Shown here: positions 25,385 through 34,053 of the stretch, piece after piece
Position numbering within the stretch: the first letter of the stretch is position 1
How the letters are laid out: each line of letters opens with the position of its first letter
The notes under the pieces: generated by a model
The model's input: only the letters and a program-made list of their open reading frames with translations
The model's database searches: none
Told to the model about the DNA's origin: nothing
Made by a program: the position numbers and the translations under genes
Assembly (NCBI GenBank): GCA_965205995.1
Contig: OZ242200.1
Location: 2,232,001-2,296,000 of the forward strand
Direction of reading: 5' to 3'
DNA: 64,000 nt
DNA from: MPNO01 sp965205995
GTDB lineage: Bacteria > Pseudomonadota > Alphaproteobacteria > MPNO01

Positions 25385-26737
25385 ATGGCGAAGAAGGCGT
25401 TCCGCGACTTCCTTCAGGACCTTGAGGCGGCCGGCGAGGTTCAGCGCGTCGGCAAGCCGGTCGACCCGCGCGACCTGTCGGGGCTGGCCGCGCAGTCCGA
25501 CAAGGCGGTGCTGTTCGAGGAGATCGAGGGCTATCCCGGATGGCGGGTGGCGACGGCGCTGCTGTCGTCGAGGCGCCGGCTCGCGATCACCCTCGATTGC
25601 GAGGAGGACCGCATCGCCCAGACCTTCGAGACCCGCTCGGCGCGCGCCATCCCACCCGAGATGGTCGCCAACGCGCCGTGCCAGGAGGTGGTGATGGAGG
25701 GCGACGACGTCGACCTCACCGCCCTCCCATTCCCGTTGATGCATGTCCATGACGGCGGGCCCTATATCTCGGGCACGTTCGTGGTCTCGCGCGACGCCGA
25801 GTACGGCCGCAACGCCGGCTCCTACCGGATGATGTACCGCAACAAGCGCGAGACCGGGATCGACCTGGTCTCGCCGTCGGACATGCGGTTCTACTACCAG
25901 CGCATGCTGGACAGGGGCGAGAGCCTGCCGATCGCGGTCGCGGTCGGCGTGCATCCCTTCGAGATGCTGGCCGCCTCCTACAAGGCGCCGATCGCCTCGG
26001 ACGAGCTCGAAATCGCCGGCGGGCTGCACGGCGCGCCGGTGCCGATGGTCAAGTGCCGGACGGTCGATCTGGAAGTGCCGGCGGATTCGGAGATCGTGCT
26101 GGAAGGCGAGATCCTGCCGATCGGCTGGACCGCCGACGAGGGGCCGTTCGGCGAGTTCTCGCAGATCTCCGGCGACGTGAAGTGGAACCCGGTCTTCCGG
26201 GTCAACTGCATCACCCACCGCCGCGATCCGATCTTCTATCTCTTGCAGATGCCGTGGGAGAACGACTGGCTGTCGGCGCCGGTGACCGAGGCGGCGGGGC
26301 TGCAGGCGCTCCGCGTGGCGAGCGTCGAGCCGGTGGCGATCCGCGCGCCGGTCGGGAGCTGCGGCTACTGGACCCTGATCGCCTCGATCCGCAAGCGCCC
26401 GGGCGAGGGCAAGAACGCGCTGCTCGCGCTCCTCTCGGTCGCCGAGGTCAAGCTCGCGATCGTCACCGACGACGATATCGACATCAACAACCCGGACGAT
26501 ATCGACTGGGCGCTGACCTTCCGGGTGCAGGCGGACCAGGACCTGATCACCGTTTCCGGCGCGCGCGGCAAGCATGTCGATCCCAGCATCCGCGCCTGGG
26601 AGATGGGCCAGGGCGGGCTGCCGCTGACCGCCAAGCTCGGCATCGACGCGACCATCCCGGAAGGCATTCCGAAATGGCTCTACAAGCGGATCGAGACCTA
26701 CGGCAAGGACCGGCTCAGGCTGGAGGATTTCCTGTGA
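25385..26737 (+). CDS. UbiD-family prenyl-FMN-dependent decarboxylase
   Basis: 450 residues from the ATG at 25385 (GGAAAGAG upstream). N-terminal AFRDFLQDLEAAGEVQRV, the LPFPLMHVHDGGPYIS segment, YRMMYRNKRETGI with the cofactor-proximal Arg and WTADEGPFGEFSQISG with the catalytic Glu cluster are UbiD hallmarks. It would (de)carboxylate an aromatic or alpha,beta-unsaturated acid with prenyl-FMN and Mn/K; the UbiX prenyltransferase is not in the window. The stop overlaps a small downstream gene as GTGA. Divergent from an HpaB-type hydroxylase, suggesting an aromatic-acid pathway. Confidence 0.9.
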   Translation: MAKKAFRDFLQDLEAAGEVQRVGKPVDPRDLSGLAAQSDKAVLFEEIEGYPGWRVATALLSSRRRLAITLDCEEDRIAQTFETRSARAIPPEMVANAPCQEVVMEGDDVDLTALPFPLMHVHDGGPYISGTFVVSRDAEYGRNAGSYRMMYRNKRETGIDLVSPSDMRFYYQRMLDRGESLPIAVAVGVHPFEMLAASYKAPIASDELEIAGGLHGAPVPMVKCRTVDLEVPADSEIVLEGEILPIGWTADEGPFGEFSQISGDVKWNPVFRVNCITHRRDPIFYLLQMPWENDWLSAPVTEAAGLQALRVASVEPVAIRAPVGSCGYWTLIASIRKRPGEGKNALLALLSVAEVKLAIVTDDDIDINNPDDIDWALTFRVQADQDLITVSGARGKHVDPSIRAWEMGQGGLPLTAKLGIDATIPEGIPKWLYKRIETYGKDRLRLEDFL

Positions 26738-26952
26738 GCGGGCTCGCGGAAATCATCGAGGCGACGCTGACGGAAGAGCCGCTGCAATTCGCCGAACTCG
26801 CCGACCGCCACCGCTCGGTCGCCTGGCGCGACTTCCTCACCGCCTGGGGCGAAATGCGCGAGAAGGACGTGCTCAAGCGCGACGATATCGGGCGCTACTA
26901 CATCCCGGGCGGCCCGGCCGAGGCCATCGCGGCGGAGACCAAGGCGATATAG
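26734..26952 (+). CDS. Small protein coupled to UbiD
   Basis: 72 residues, GTG start overlapping the UbiD stop by four bases (GTGA), hence translationally coupled. The sequence (LAEIIEATLTEEPLQFAELADRHRS, WRDFLTAWGEMREKD, GRYYIPGG) is predicted as helices followed by a short wing-like hairpin, suggesting a miniature winged-helix or protein-interaction module. It does not show the zinc-ribbon cysteines of the VdcD/BsdD small subunits found in some decarboxylase operons. Likely a partner or regulator of the decarboxylase; function unknown. Confidence 0.7.
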   Translation: MSGLAEIIEATLTEEPLQFAELADRHRSVAWRDFLTAWGEMREKDVLKRDDIGRYYIPGGPAEAIAAETKAI

Positions 26953-26965
26953 AAGCCGCCGCCGC

Positions 26966-28093
26966 TCAGCCGTCCGGCCCCAGCACATCCACGATGATCT
27001 GCCGGTACTCCTCCCGGGTCGGCGCCACCCTTGCGGTTTGGTTGAAGTGGCTGGCGGCGGCGTCGGCGCTCATGTCTTCCAGGTCCGATTTGTCGTAGCC
27101 CATCTCGCGGAGCGAGGCGGGGAGGTCGAGCCGGGCGTTGAGCTCCTCGATGCCGCGGGCGACATCGGGCTTGCCGCTCTGCCCCATGGCGGCGGCGATG
27201 TCGGCGAGCTCGGGATCGAGCCGGCCCTCGTAGAAGCGGATGACGGCGGGGGCGCTCACCGTGACCAGCATGCCGTGGTGGAGGTCGGCGTCGCCGAAGG
27301 TGTTGGCCAGCGCGTGCACCGGGCCGAGCCCGCGGTAGATGGCGATCCCCCCTTGCAGCGCCGCCATCTGCATGTGCCACCTGGCCTCGCGGTCGGAACC
27401 GTCGGCATGGGCGGCTTCGATATGGCCTACCACCCGTCTTATGCCGTCGAGCGCGATCGCCGCGCCCGGCGGGTCGTCCTTCCTGGCGAGATAGGCTTCG
27501 AGGCAATGGCCGAAGGCGTCCATCCCGGTCGCCGCGGTGAGCGCGGGCGGCAAAGTGAGGGTCAATTCCGGATCGCAGATCGCGACATCCGGCTTGATAT
27601 GGACCGAGCGCAGGCCGAGAGCCCGGCTCGTCGAATCCGGATGGATGCCGCCGCCCATGGTCAGTTCGGCCCCGGTTCCGGCGGTCGTCGGCACCGTGAC
27701 CAGCGGCGCGACGGAGGCGGTAATCCGGCCCGGATCGCGCAGGTAATCCAGCAACGACCCGTCATGGGTGACGGCCACGCGCACCGCCTTGCCAGAGTCG
27801 AGCACCGATCCGCCGCCGACGGCGAGCACGCCGTCGCAGCCATGCTCGCGATACGCTTCCGCCGCCGCCTCGACCCCGGCGACGGTCGGGTTGGGCGGGA
27901 TGCGGTCGAAGACCGATACATCGATGTCGGCGGGCAGGGCATCGAGCACCCGTCTCGCCACCCCGTGCTCGACCAGGCCCCGGTCGGTCAGCAGCAGGGG
28001 ACGCCGGACACCGAGCGCGGCGAGCTCCGCGCCGATCGACCCGACGGCGCCGAAATCGAACAGGACTCGTGGATAAGCGAGGAGCTCGGGCAT
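26966..28093 (-). CDS. Iron-containing (group III) alcohol dehydrogenase
   Basis: 375 residues. NAD-binding GGGSVLDSGKAV (GGGSxxD), VPTTAGTGAELT and the metal site: an Asp in ICDPELT, His in GMDAFGHCLE and His residues in LGPVHALANTFGDADLHHG. This is the family of 1,3-propanediol dehydrogenases, 4-hydroxybutyrate dehydrogenase and maleylacetate reductase. The HALAN form is common in alcohol dehydrogenase rather than maleylacetate reductase members. GAGGCGG precedes the ATG at 28093. Convergent with the UbiD operon (13-base gap) and divergent from the amidohydrolase. Substrate not readable. Confidence 0.85.
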   Translation of the reverse strand: MPELLAYPRVLFDFGAVGSIGAELAALGVRRPLLLTDRGLVEHGVARRVLDALPADIDVSVFDRIPPNPTVAGVEAAAEAYREHGCDGVLAVGGGSVLDSGKAVRVAVTHDGSLLDYLRDPGRITASVAPLVTVPTTAGTGAELTMGGGIHPDSTSRALGLRSVHIKPDVAICDPELTLTLPPALTAATGMDAFGHCLEAYLARKDDPPGAAIALDGIRRVVGHIEAAHADGSDREARWHMQMAALQGGIAIYRGLGPVHALANTFGDADLHHGMLVTVSAPAVIRFYEGRLDPELADIAAAMGQSGKPDVARGIEELNARLDLPASLREMGYDKSDLEDMSADAAASHFNQTARVAPTREEYRQIIVDVLGPDG

Positions 28094-28261
28094 GTCGATC
28101 CGCCTCTTTCAGCCGAAGTGCGGCCGACTCTGCACATCCGTCCCGGACTCCGCCATCCCGGCGCGATCGGCTAGGCTCGCGAGCCACGCGTGCTCGATCG
28201 GAGACACACGGAATGACGGCGCCGCCGGATCGGCGCCGCGACCGTCGGGAGAGGACCGCCG

Positions 28262-29191
28262 ATGATCATCGACTGGCACACCCACGCCTATCCGCCCGAA
28301 GAACAGGAGAACCCGTTCTGGCAAGGCCGTTGCCCCCTGACCATCGCCAACATACTCGAAGCGGGCGCGGGAGCCGGCATCGACCTGACCGTGGTGAGCA
28401 ACCCCTATCACGAGCTCGCCTATATGGAACCGGCCGAACAGCTGGCGAAGGTGAAGCGCGTCAATGAATTCCTGGCGGGCGAACGCGACCGGCACCCCGA
28501 CAAGCTCGTCGGGTTCGCGACCGGGGTGCCGTGCGGCGGCGACGCGTTTCTCAAGGAGACCGAGCGCGCCATCCGCGAACTCGATCTCAGAGGCGTCATC
28601 GCGATGTCGTCGATCAAGGGGGCCTATCCCGACGACGACGAGGCCATGCCGTTCTTCGCGCTTCTCTCTGAGCTCGATGTGCCGGTCATGATCCATCCTC
28701 CCGCCGTGGCCTTCGGCGAGGAACGGCTCAGGGATTACCGGCTCGCATCGAGCATCGGCCGCCCGGCGGATAACTGCCTCGCCATCGCCCGGCTTCTGGT
28801 GCGCGGGATATTCGAGCGGTTTCCGACCCTCAAGCTGGTCGGCTCCCATCTCGGCGGCGGTATCTGCGAGGTGATCGGCCGGATGGAGTATGCGTACGAG
28901 CTGCAGGAGGAAGCGTATTTCCTGGGCCCGTACGAGCCGATGCTCATCGAGCACTCGCCGATGCATTATTTGAAGATGATGTATCTCGACAGTACCTGCT
29001 ACCACGCCCCGGCGGCGCGCTGCGCGGTCGAGACGGTGGGCGCGGACCGGATCCTGTTCGGCACGGACGCGCCGCCCCTCTTCCCGCTGAAGCAGCGCGG
29101 CCTGGCGATCATCGACGAGCTCGGACTGGAACAAGGGGACAAGGAAAAGGTGCTGGCGGGCAACGCGAAGCGGCTGTTGAAGCTGGATTGA
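28262..29191 (+). CDS. Amidohydrolase-2 family enzyme (ACMSD-like decarboxylase or hydrolase)
   Basis: 309 residues. It begins IIDWHTHAYP (zinc-binding HxH), followed by VMIHPPAVAFGEER (His), LKLVGSHLGGGICEV (His) and ILFGTDAPPL (the catalytic Asp), the exact order of metal ligands in 2-amino-3-carboxymuconate-6-semialdehyde decarboxylase and gamma-resorcylate decarboxylase relatives. GGGAGAGGACCGCCG precedes the ATG at 28262. It probably removes a carboxylate from an aromatic or muconate intermediate. Neighbours are the Fe-alcohol dehydrogenase (divergent) and OsmC (convergent). Confidence 0.85.
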   Translation: MIIDWHTHAYPPEEQENPFWQGRCPLTIANILEAGAGAGIDLTVVSNPYHELAYMEPAEQLAKVKRVNEFLAGERDRHPDKLVGFATGVPCGGDAFLKETERAIRELDLRGVIAMSSIKGAYPDDDEAMPFFALLSELDVPVMIHPPAVAFGEERLRDYRLASSIGRPADNCLAIARLLVRGIFERFPTLKLVGSHLGGGICEVIGRMEYAYELQEEAYFLGPYEPMLIEHSPMHYLKMMYLDSTCYHAPAARCAVETVGADRILFGTDAPPLFPLKQRGLAIIDELGLEQGDKEKVLAGNAKRLLKLD

Positions 29192-29246
29192 CCCAGCCCG
29201 GAGAAAGCGAGGGGCCCTGCGCCCCTCCCTTCCCGGGACGCCCCGA

Positions 29247-29711
29247 TCAGCCTTTCGTGACGTTCCAGACTTCCTCGATCACGGTTCCGGCTTCGCGGAT
29301 CACCTTGGAGACCGGGCAGAACTTCGGCAGCTCGGTCCTGACCTTCTCCATGTCCGCGTCGGAGGCGTCGGTGCGGACATCGATGGTCAGCACGATCTTC
29401 GGGAACGGCACGCCGATCTCTTCCATCAGCGAGGCGCCGCGCCGGTCGAACGTCGCATCGGCCTGGATCGTCATGTCGTCGAACGCGATGCCGTGCTTGT
29501 GGGCGATCTTGTGGCTGATCACGTTGGTGCAGCCGATCAGCGAGGCGATCAGCGTCTCGGTCGGGGTGAAGCCGAGATTGGTGCCGTCGCGCTCCTCCGG
29601 CTCGTCGATCACCGATTCGAGGTCGCGCACCCGCAGATCGGTGCGCGAATGGGTCGGGCAGGTGGCGACGATGCGTTGCTGGACCGTGGTTTTCGGTTTG
29701 ACCGTGACCAA
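29247..29711 (-). CDS. OsmC/Ohr-like thiol peroxidase family protein
   Basis: 154 residues from a TTG at 29711, preceded by GGGAGA with a 6-base spacer; an upstream ATG (29759) would add 16 non-homologous residues. The fold signatures are the DLESVIDEPEERDGTNLGFTPTETLIASLIGCTN segment with the first redox cysteine and KFCPVSKVIREAG with the second. OsmC-family enzymes reduce organic hydroperoxides with this Cys pair. A TATAGC box lies just upstream of the ribosome site. Divergent from the molybdopterin oxidoreductase gene (about 150-base gap). Confidence 0.85.
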   Translation of the reverse strand: MVTVKPKTTVQQRIVATCPTHSRTDLRVRDLESVIDEPEERDGTNLGFTPTETLIASLIGCTNVISHKIAHKHGIAFDDMTIQADATFDRRGASLMEEIGVPFPKIVLTIDVRTDASDADMEKVRTELPKFCPVSKVIREAGTVIEEVWNVTKG

Positions 29712-29862
29712 GTGTCGTCTCCCTTTGCTATACTGAGTCGAGACCGCTCCATACAGCATCCCGGCGGCCCGGGAAACCGGACGGCGGGCCGATGCGGTCG
29801 CCTTGATCGTCCGCTGCTGTTGATGGATCATCCAGCGGCGAACCTGCCGGCGGAGGACGGGT

Positions 29863-32112
29863 ATGGCTTTGGGCACCTACGAGGCGGAACGCGTCGGCAG
29901 CGATTTCGTCGAACGCTTCAAGGCGATCTGCCGGATGTGCCATGGCGGCTGCGGCACCATCGTCGAGAAGGTCAACGGCACCGTCCGCCGCGTCCTCGGC
30001 GATCCCGCCAACCCGGTCAATGAGGGGCTGTTGTGCTCGAAGGCGGGGATCCCCTCGGTCGAGCAGCTCTACCACCCCGACCGGCTGGACCACCCGCTGA
30101 TCCGCACCGGCGAGCGCGGCGCCGGGCAATGGCGCCGGGCGAGCTGGGACGAGGCGCTCACCCTGATCGCCGGGAAGATGCGGGAGACCGAGAAGCGCCA
30201 TGGCGCCGAGGCCGTCGCCTTCGGCCGCGGCACCGGCGTCAACAACACCCATATCGTCTCGCGCCTGGCCAATCTGTTCGGCACGCCCAACGTGATCTCG
30301 ATCGGCTATTTCTGCTACGGCCCGAGGGTCGCGGTGTGCAAGGTGACCGCCGCCGGCAAGTACACCGGCAAGTCCTGGGACACCGTCGCGGTGCCGGATT
30401 TCTACTCCGACCCGCAATGCATCGTCGAATGGGGCTCGCAGAAGCGCACCAGCAACGACCACGGGCTGATCGGCCACAAGCCGATGACCAACGCGCTCAA
30501 GAAGGAGCACGTCAATATCGTGGTCGATCCGCGCATGCCGGCATCGGCGGGGCGCGGCGATATCTGGCTGCCGCTCCGGCCCGGCACCGACGCGGCGATG
30601 GCGCTCGGCTGGATGCGGGTGATGGTCGACGAGGGACTCTACGACAAGGAGTTCGTCGACACGTACTGCCACGGCTTCGACGCGCTCTGCGAGCGGCTCA
30701 AGGAGTATCCGCTCGACCGGGTGGCCGAGATCACCTGGTGCGACGCGGACGAGATCGCCAAAGCGGCGCGGATCTACGCCACCACCAAGCCCGGCTGCAT
30801 CGTCTGGGGCAACGGCACCGACCAGCTCGGCAACAACACTTTTCAGGCGACGCGGTCGCTGCTGATCCTGATGGCGTTGAGCGGCAATCTCGACGTGCCG
30901 GGCGGCAATGTGTTCTGGCCGGCGCCCAAGCTCGACTACCCGGAGCTGTGGGACAAGCTGCCGCCCGAACAGGATGCCAAGCGCATCGGCGGCGACCGCT
31001 TCAAGGCGCTCAACCTGACGCCCTACGCCTACGCCCACCCGCCGAGCCTGTTCCGCACCATGCTGTCGGACGAGCCCTACCCGGTGAAGACGTTCATCGT
31101 CGTCGGCAACAACACGGTCACCTGCTTCCCCAACTCGGCGCAGATCATCGAGGCGCTGAAGAAGCTCGATTTCTTCGTCGTCCAGGATTTGTTCATGACG
31201 CCGACGGCGGCGCTCGCAGACGTGGTCCTGCCGGCGGCGGGCAATCTGGAGCGCGACGAGCCCAGGCTCCATTTGCACATCAAGGGCCCGGGCGGCACCT
31301 TCATGGACACGGTGTCGCAGAAGGTGGTAGGGATCGGCGAGCGCAAGTCGGACTGGGAGTTCGTCATCGAGCTCGGCCGCAAGCTCGGCTACGAGGAGTA
31401 TTTCCCGAGCCTCGAAGTGTTCGCAGACAACGCGCTCAAGCCGATGGGCGTCACCTGGGACCAGCTCAAGTCGCAGGACTACATCAAGGTCCCGATCGAG
31501 TTCCGCAAATACGAGCGCATGGGCTTCGGCACGCCGACCGGCAAGTTCGAGATCTACTCCACGATCATGGAGGAGTGGGGCTACGACCCCCTGCCCGACC
31601 ATGTCGAGCCGCCGGAAAGCCCGGTCTCCACCCCCGAGCGCTACGCGGAATTTCCGCTGATCCTCAATACCGGCGCCAAGCAGCCGATGTACTGGCACAG
31701 CCAGGGTCGCCAGCTGCGCTCGCTGCGCCGGCTGAGCCCGGAGCCGCTGGTCGAGATCAACGACGAGACCGCGGCGGAGCTCGGCATCGCGCGCGGCGAT
31801 TATTGCTGGATCGAAACCGTGCGCGGCCGGCTCAGGATGAAGGCCAACCCGCACAAGCGGACCCATCCCAAGGTGGTCTCGGTGCCGCATGGCTGGTGGC
31901 TGCCGGAAGCCCCGTCGCCCGAATACGGCGTGTTCGAGGTGTGCTCCAACGTGCTGACCGACGACGACCCGGAGAATTGCGACGTGGCACTCGGATCGAG
32001 CCCGCTCAAGGGGCTGTTGTGCAAGATCTACAAGGCCGACCCGCCGGAGATGAAGCGCGCCAATCTGCCGGACGAGGTGTGGCAGGCGATGGCCGCGAAG
32101 GAGCCGGCATGA
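29863..32112 (+). CDS. Mo-bisPGD oxidoreductase (DMSO-reductase superfamily)
   Basis: 749 residues. N-terminal [4Fe-4S] site: C-x2-C-x3-C (CRMCHGGCG) plus a fourth Cys in LLCSKAG; then GRGTGVNN, the metal-proximal YFCYGPRV, and C-terminal LILNTGAKQPMYWHSQGRQL and VSVPHGWW, which match bis-molybdopterin guanine dinucleotide binding segments. No Tat signal is present, so it is cytosolic, which argues against a respiratory terminal reductase. A GGAGGA site precedes the ATG. The stop overlaps the start of a Rieske oxygenase gene by four bases. Reductase, hydratase (acetylene-hydratase-like) or hydroxyltransferase (pyrogallol-type) chemistry cannot be separated by eye. Confidence 0.88.
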   Translation: MALGTYEAERVGSDFVERFKAICRMCHGGCGTIVEKVNGTVRRVLGDPANPVNEGLLCSKAGIPSVEQLYHPDRLDHPLIRTGERGAGQWRRASWDEALTLIAGKMRETEKRHGAEAVAFGRGTGVNNTHIVSRLANLFGTPNVISIGYFCYGPRVAVCKVTAAGKYTGKSWDTVAVPDFYSDPQCIVEWGSQKRTSNDHGLIGHKPMTNALKKEHVNIVVDPRMPASAGRGDIWLPLRPGTDAAMALGWMRVMVDEGLYDKEFVDTYCHGFDALCERLKEYPLDRVAEITWCDADEIAKAARIYATTKPGCIVWGNGTDQLGNNTFQATRSLLILMALSGNLDVPGGNVFWPAPKLDYPELWDKLPPEQDAKRIGGDRFKALNLTPYAYAHPPSLFRTMLSDEPYPVKTFIVVGNNTVTCFPNSAQIIEALKKLDFFVVQDLFMTPTAALADVVLPAAGNLERDEPRLHLHIKGPGGTFMDTVSQKVVGIGERKSDWEFVIELGRKLGYEEYFPSLEVFADNALKPMGVTWDQLKSQDYIKVPIEFRKYERMGFGTPTGKFEIYSTIMEEWGYDPLPDHVEPPESPVSTPERYAEFPLILNTGAKQPMYWHSQGRQLRSLRRLSPEPLVEINDETAAELGIARGDYCWIETVRGRLRMKANPHKRTHPKVVSVPHGWWLPEAPSPEYGVFEVCSNVLTDDDPENCDVALGSSPLKGLLCKIYKADPPEMKRANLPDEVWQAMAAKEPA

Positions 32113-33101
32113 CGGAAGCCGCCGCCATCGACGACCCGGTGATCCGCAACGACTGGTTCGCGGTGGCGCGGTCGAGCGACCTCGCGGAGGGCGGGGTGAT
32201 GGAAGCCCGCCTGCTCGGCGAGACGCTGGTGCTGTGGCGCACCGGCGGCGAGGTGGCGGCGTGGAAGGATCTCTGCATCCATCGCGGATCCAAGCTGTCG
32301 TTCGGCTGGGTGCAGGACGGGCAGATCGTCTGCCCCTATCACGGCTGGCATTACGACCGGACCGGCGCCTGCACGATGATGCCGGCGCATCCCGACCTCC
32401 GCCCGCCGCCCAAGGCGCGCGCCATCGCCTACCGGGCGCGCGAGGCCTATGGCCTGATCTGGGCCTCGCTGGGCGAGCCGGAGCTGGATTTGCCGCCGTT
32501 CCCGGAATGGCACGACGACGGGTTCCGCAAGGTGCTGGCGGGGCCCTATTTCTTCCACGCCAACCCGTTCCGCACGGTCGAGAACTTCCTCGACGTCTCG
32601 CATTTCCCCTATGTCCACGCCAATCTCAACGGCGACCCGGCGAACCCCGACCCGATCGCGGATTTCGACGTCTTCGTCGGCGAGGACGGAATCCGCACCA
32701 GCGAGATCATGGTCTTCCAGCCCTATGGCGACCACCGGGGGATCCCGGTCAATGCCGGGTACACCTTCCACTGCCCGCGCCCGCTGACCGCCTATTTCTC
32801 CAAGGACACGGGCGAGGGAAACCGGTTCTGCACCTTCCTCACCGTGACCCCGCTGGCGCCGGACGACTGCATCGTCTGGCTCCAGGTCGCGATCAATTTC
32901 GGCGAGGAGCTGACCGAGGCGCAGATCCTTTCGCGCCAGGACCGGGTGTTCGCCCAGGACAAGCGCATCGTCGAAACCCAGCGACCCTACGAGATCCCGC
33001 TCGACCTCCGCGAAGAGCTCCATGTGCGCTCGGACAAGTACTGCGTCGCCTATCGCAAATGGCTCAAGGATCTCGGCGTCGCCTGGGGAGCGAGCGCATA
33101 G
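32109..33101 (+). CDS. Rieske non-heme iron oxygenase, VanA-like
   Basis: 330 residues, ATG overlapping the molybdoenzyme stop (ATGA). Rieske cluster ligands C-x-H (CIHRGS) and C-x2-H (CPYHGW) near residues 55-75; catalytic iron motif ENFLDVSHFPYVH with D-x2-H-x4-H. Size and order match the vanillate O-demethylase/phenylpropionate dioxygenase alpha subunits. A reductase partner is not seen. The tight coupling with a molybdopterin enzyme is unusual, since one enzyme works with oxygen and the other commonly without it. Substrate unknown. Confidence 0.88.
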   Translation: MTEAAAIDDPVIRNDWFAVARSSDLAEGGVMEARLLGETLVLWRTGGEVAAWKDLCIHRGSKLSFGWVQDGQIVCPYHGWHYDRTGACTMMPAHPDLRPPPKARAIAYRAREAYGLIWASLGEPELDLPPFPEWHDDGFRKVLAGPYFFHANPFRTVENFLDVSHFPYVHANLNGDPANPDPIADFDVFVGEDGIRTSEIMVFQPYGDHRGIPVNAGYTFHCPRPLTAYFSKDTGEGNRFCTFLTVTPLAPDDCIVWLQVAINFGEELTEAQILSRQDRVFAQDKRIVETQRPYEIPLDLREELHVRSDKYCVAYRKWLKDLGVAWGASA

Positions 33102-33138
33102 CCCCCCTTACATCTCCGACCCGTCCGGCCGCATTCGC

Positions 33139-34041
33139 ATGATCCTGCCGCGCAGGTGGCTCGGCTACGCGATGGCGGTCGGCGCGTCGCTCAGCTTCGC
33201 CTTCGGCACCGGGCTTGCGGTCTACACATACAGCCACGGGACGACGCCGCTTTCGGTAACCACCTTCCGGACGGTGCTCTCGGCGATCTTCCTGGTCCTG
33301 CTGATCCGCTTCACCGCCGGCTCGTTCGCGCTGCTGCCGCGCGACCGCCGGATCATACTGGCGCTGGGCTCCGTGCTGGCGGTCCAGTCGATCACCCATT
33401 ACGTCGCGGTCCTGCTGCTGCCGCTCGCCCACGCGACTCTGCTGCTCTACACCTACCCCTTCTTCATCGCGGCCGGGTCGCATTTGTCCGGCCAGGAGCG
33501 GATCACACCGGCGGTCGTCGCCGCCCTGGCGGCGGCCTTCGCCGGTCTCGTCCTGGCGCTCGATGTGGGCGGCGATTTCGATTTCAGCGTGCTCGGCATC
33601 GTGCTCGCGGTGACCGCGGCGGCATCCTTCTCCGTGGTCGCCCTGGTCTCGCAGCCGATCGTCCGGCGCTCGCCCGACAGCCGGGCGATCACGCTCCAGC
33701 TTCACGCGGTGCCGGTGATCGCGTTCCTCGCCGCTTCGCTCACCCTCGGCGACTACTCCATGCCGAACACGCAGGAGGCCTGGATCATGCTGGCCTTCGT
33801 CCCGTTCTTCTACTGCTTCGCGGTGGTCGGCGTGTTCTACGCCATCGGCACGATCGGCCCGGTGCGGATGTCGCTGATCATGAATCTCGAGCCGGTGGCG
33901 GCGATCGCCTTCGGCTTCCTGCTGCTCGGCCAGCATCTCGACGCGGTACAGCTGGTCGGCGCGGCGCTGGTGATCGGTGCGGTGGTGGCGGTGCGCTGGA
34001 TACCGGCGCAGCGCGAGGTGCGAGGCGACCCGACGGGTTGA
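33139..34041 (+). CDS. EamA-family (DMT) transporter
   Basis: 300 residues with ten hydrophobic segments arranged as two five-helix EamA repeats (RWLGYAMAVGASLSFAFGTG in the first; VLGIVLAVTAAASFSVVALVSQP in the second). Such proteins export or import small metabolites and amino acids. The ATG at 33139 follows the oxygenase stop by 37 bases in the same direction, so it may transport a substrate or product of that pair. Start choice: earlier in-frame Met residues give an Arg/Ser-rich leader. Confidence 0.8.
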   Translation: MILPRRWLGYAMAVGASLSFAFGTGLAVYTYSHGTTPLSVTTFRTVLSAIFLVLLIRFTAGSFALLPRDRRIILALGSVLAVQSITHYVAVLLLPLAHATLLLYTYPFFIAAGSHLSGQERITPAVVAALAAAFAGLVLALDVGGDFDFSVLGIVLAVTAAASFSVVALVSQPIVRRSPDSRAITLQLHAVPVIAFLAASLTLGDYSMPNTQEAWIMLAFVPFFYCFAVVGVFYAIGTIGPVRMSLIMNLEPVAAIAFGFLLLGQHLDAVQLVGAALVIGAVVAVRWIPAQREVRGDPTG

Positions 34042-34053
34042 ACCCGCCGCGGC

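Noticed and set aside
26734..26952. Identification of the small UbiD-linked protein as a VdcD/BsdD subunit
   Set aside because: That subunit is a zinc ribbon with CxxC pairs; this one contains no cysteine.
29728..31890. Very long antisense frame over the molybdopterin enzyme
   Set aside because: No domain pattern, codon bias of an antisense GC-rich frame; the sense gene is unmistakable.
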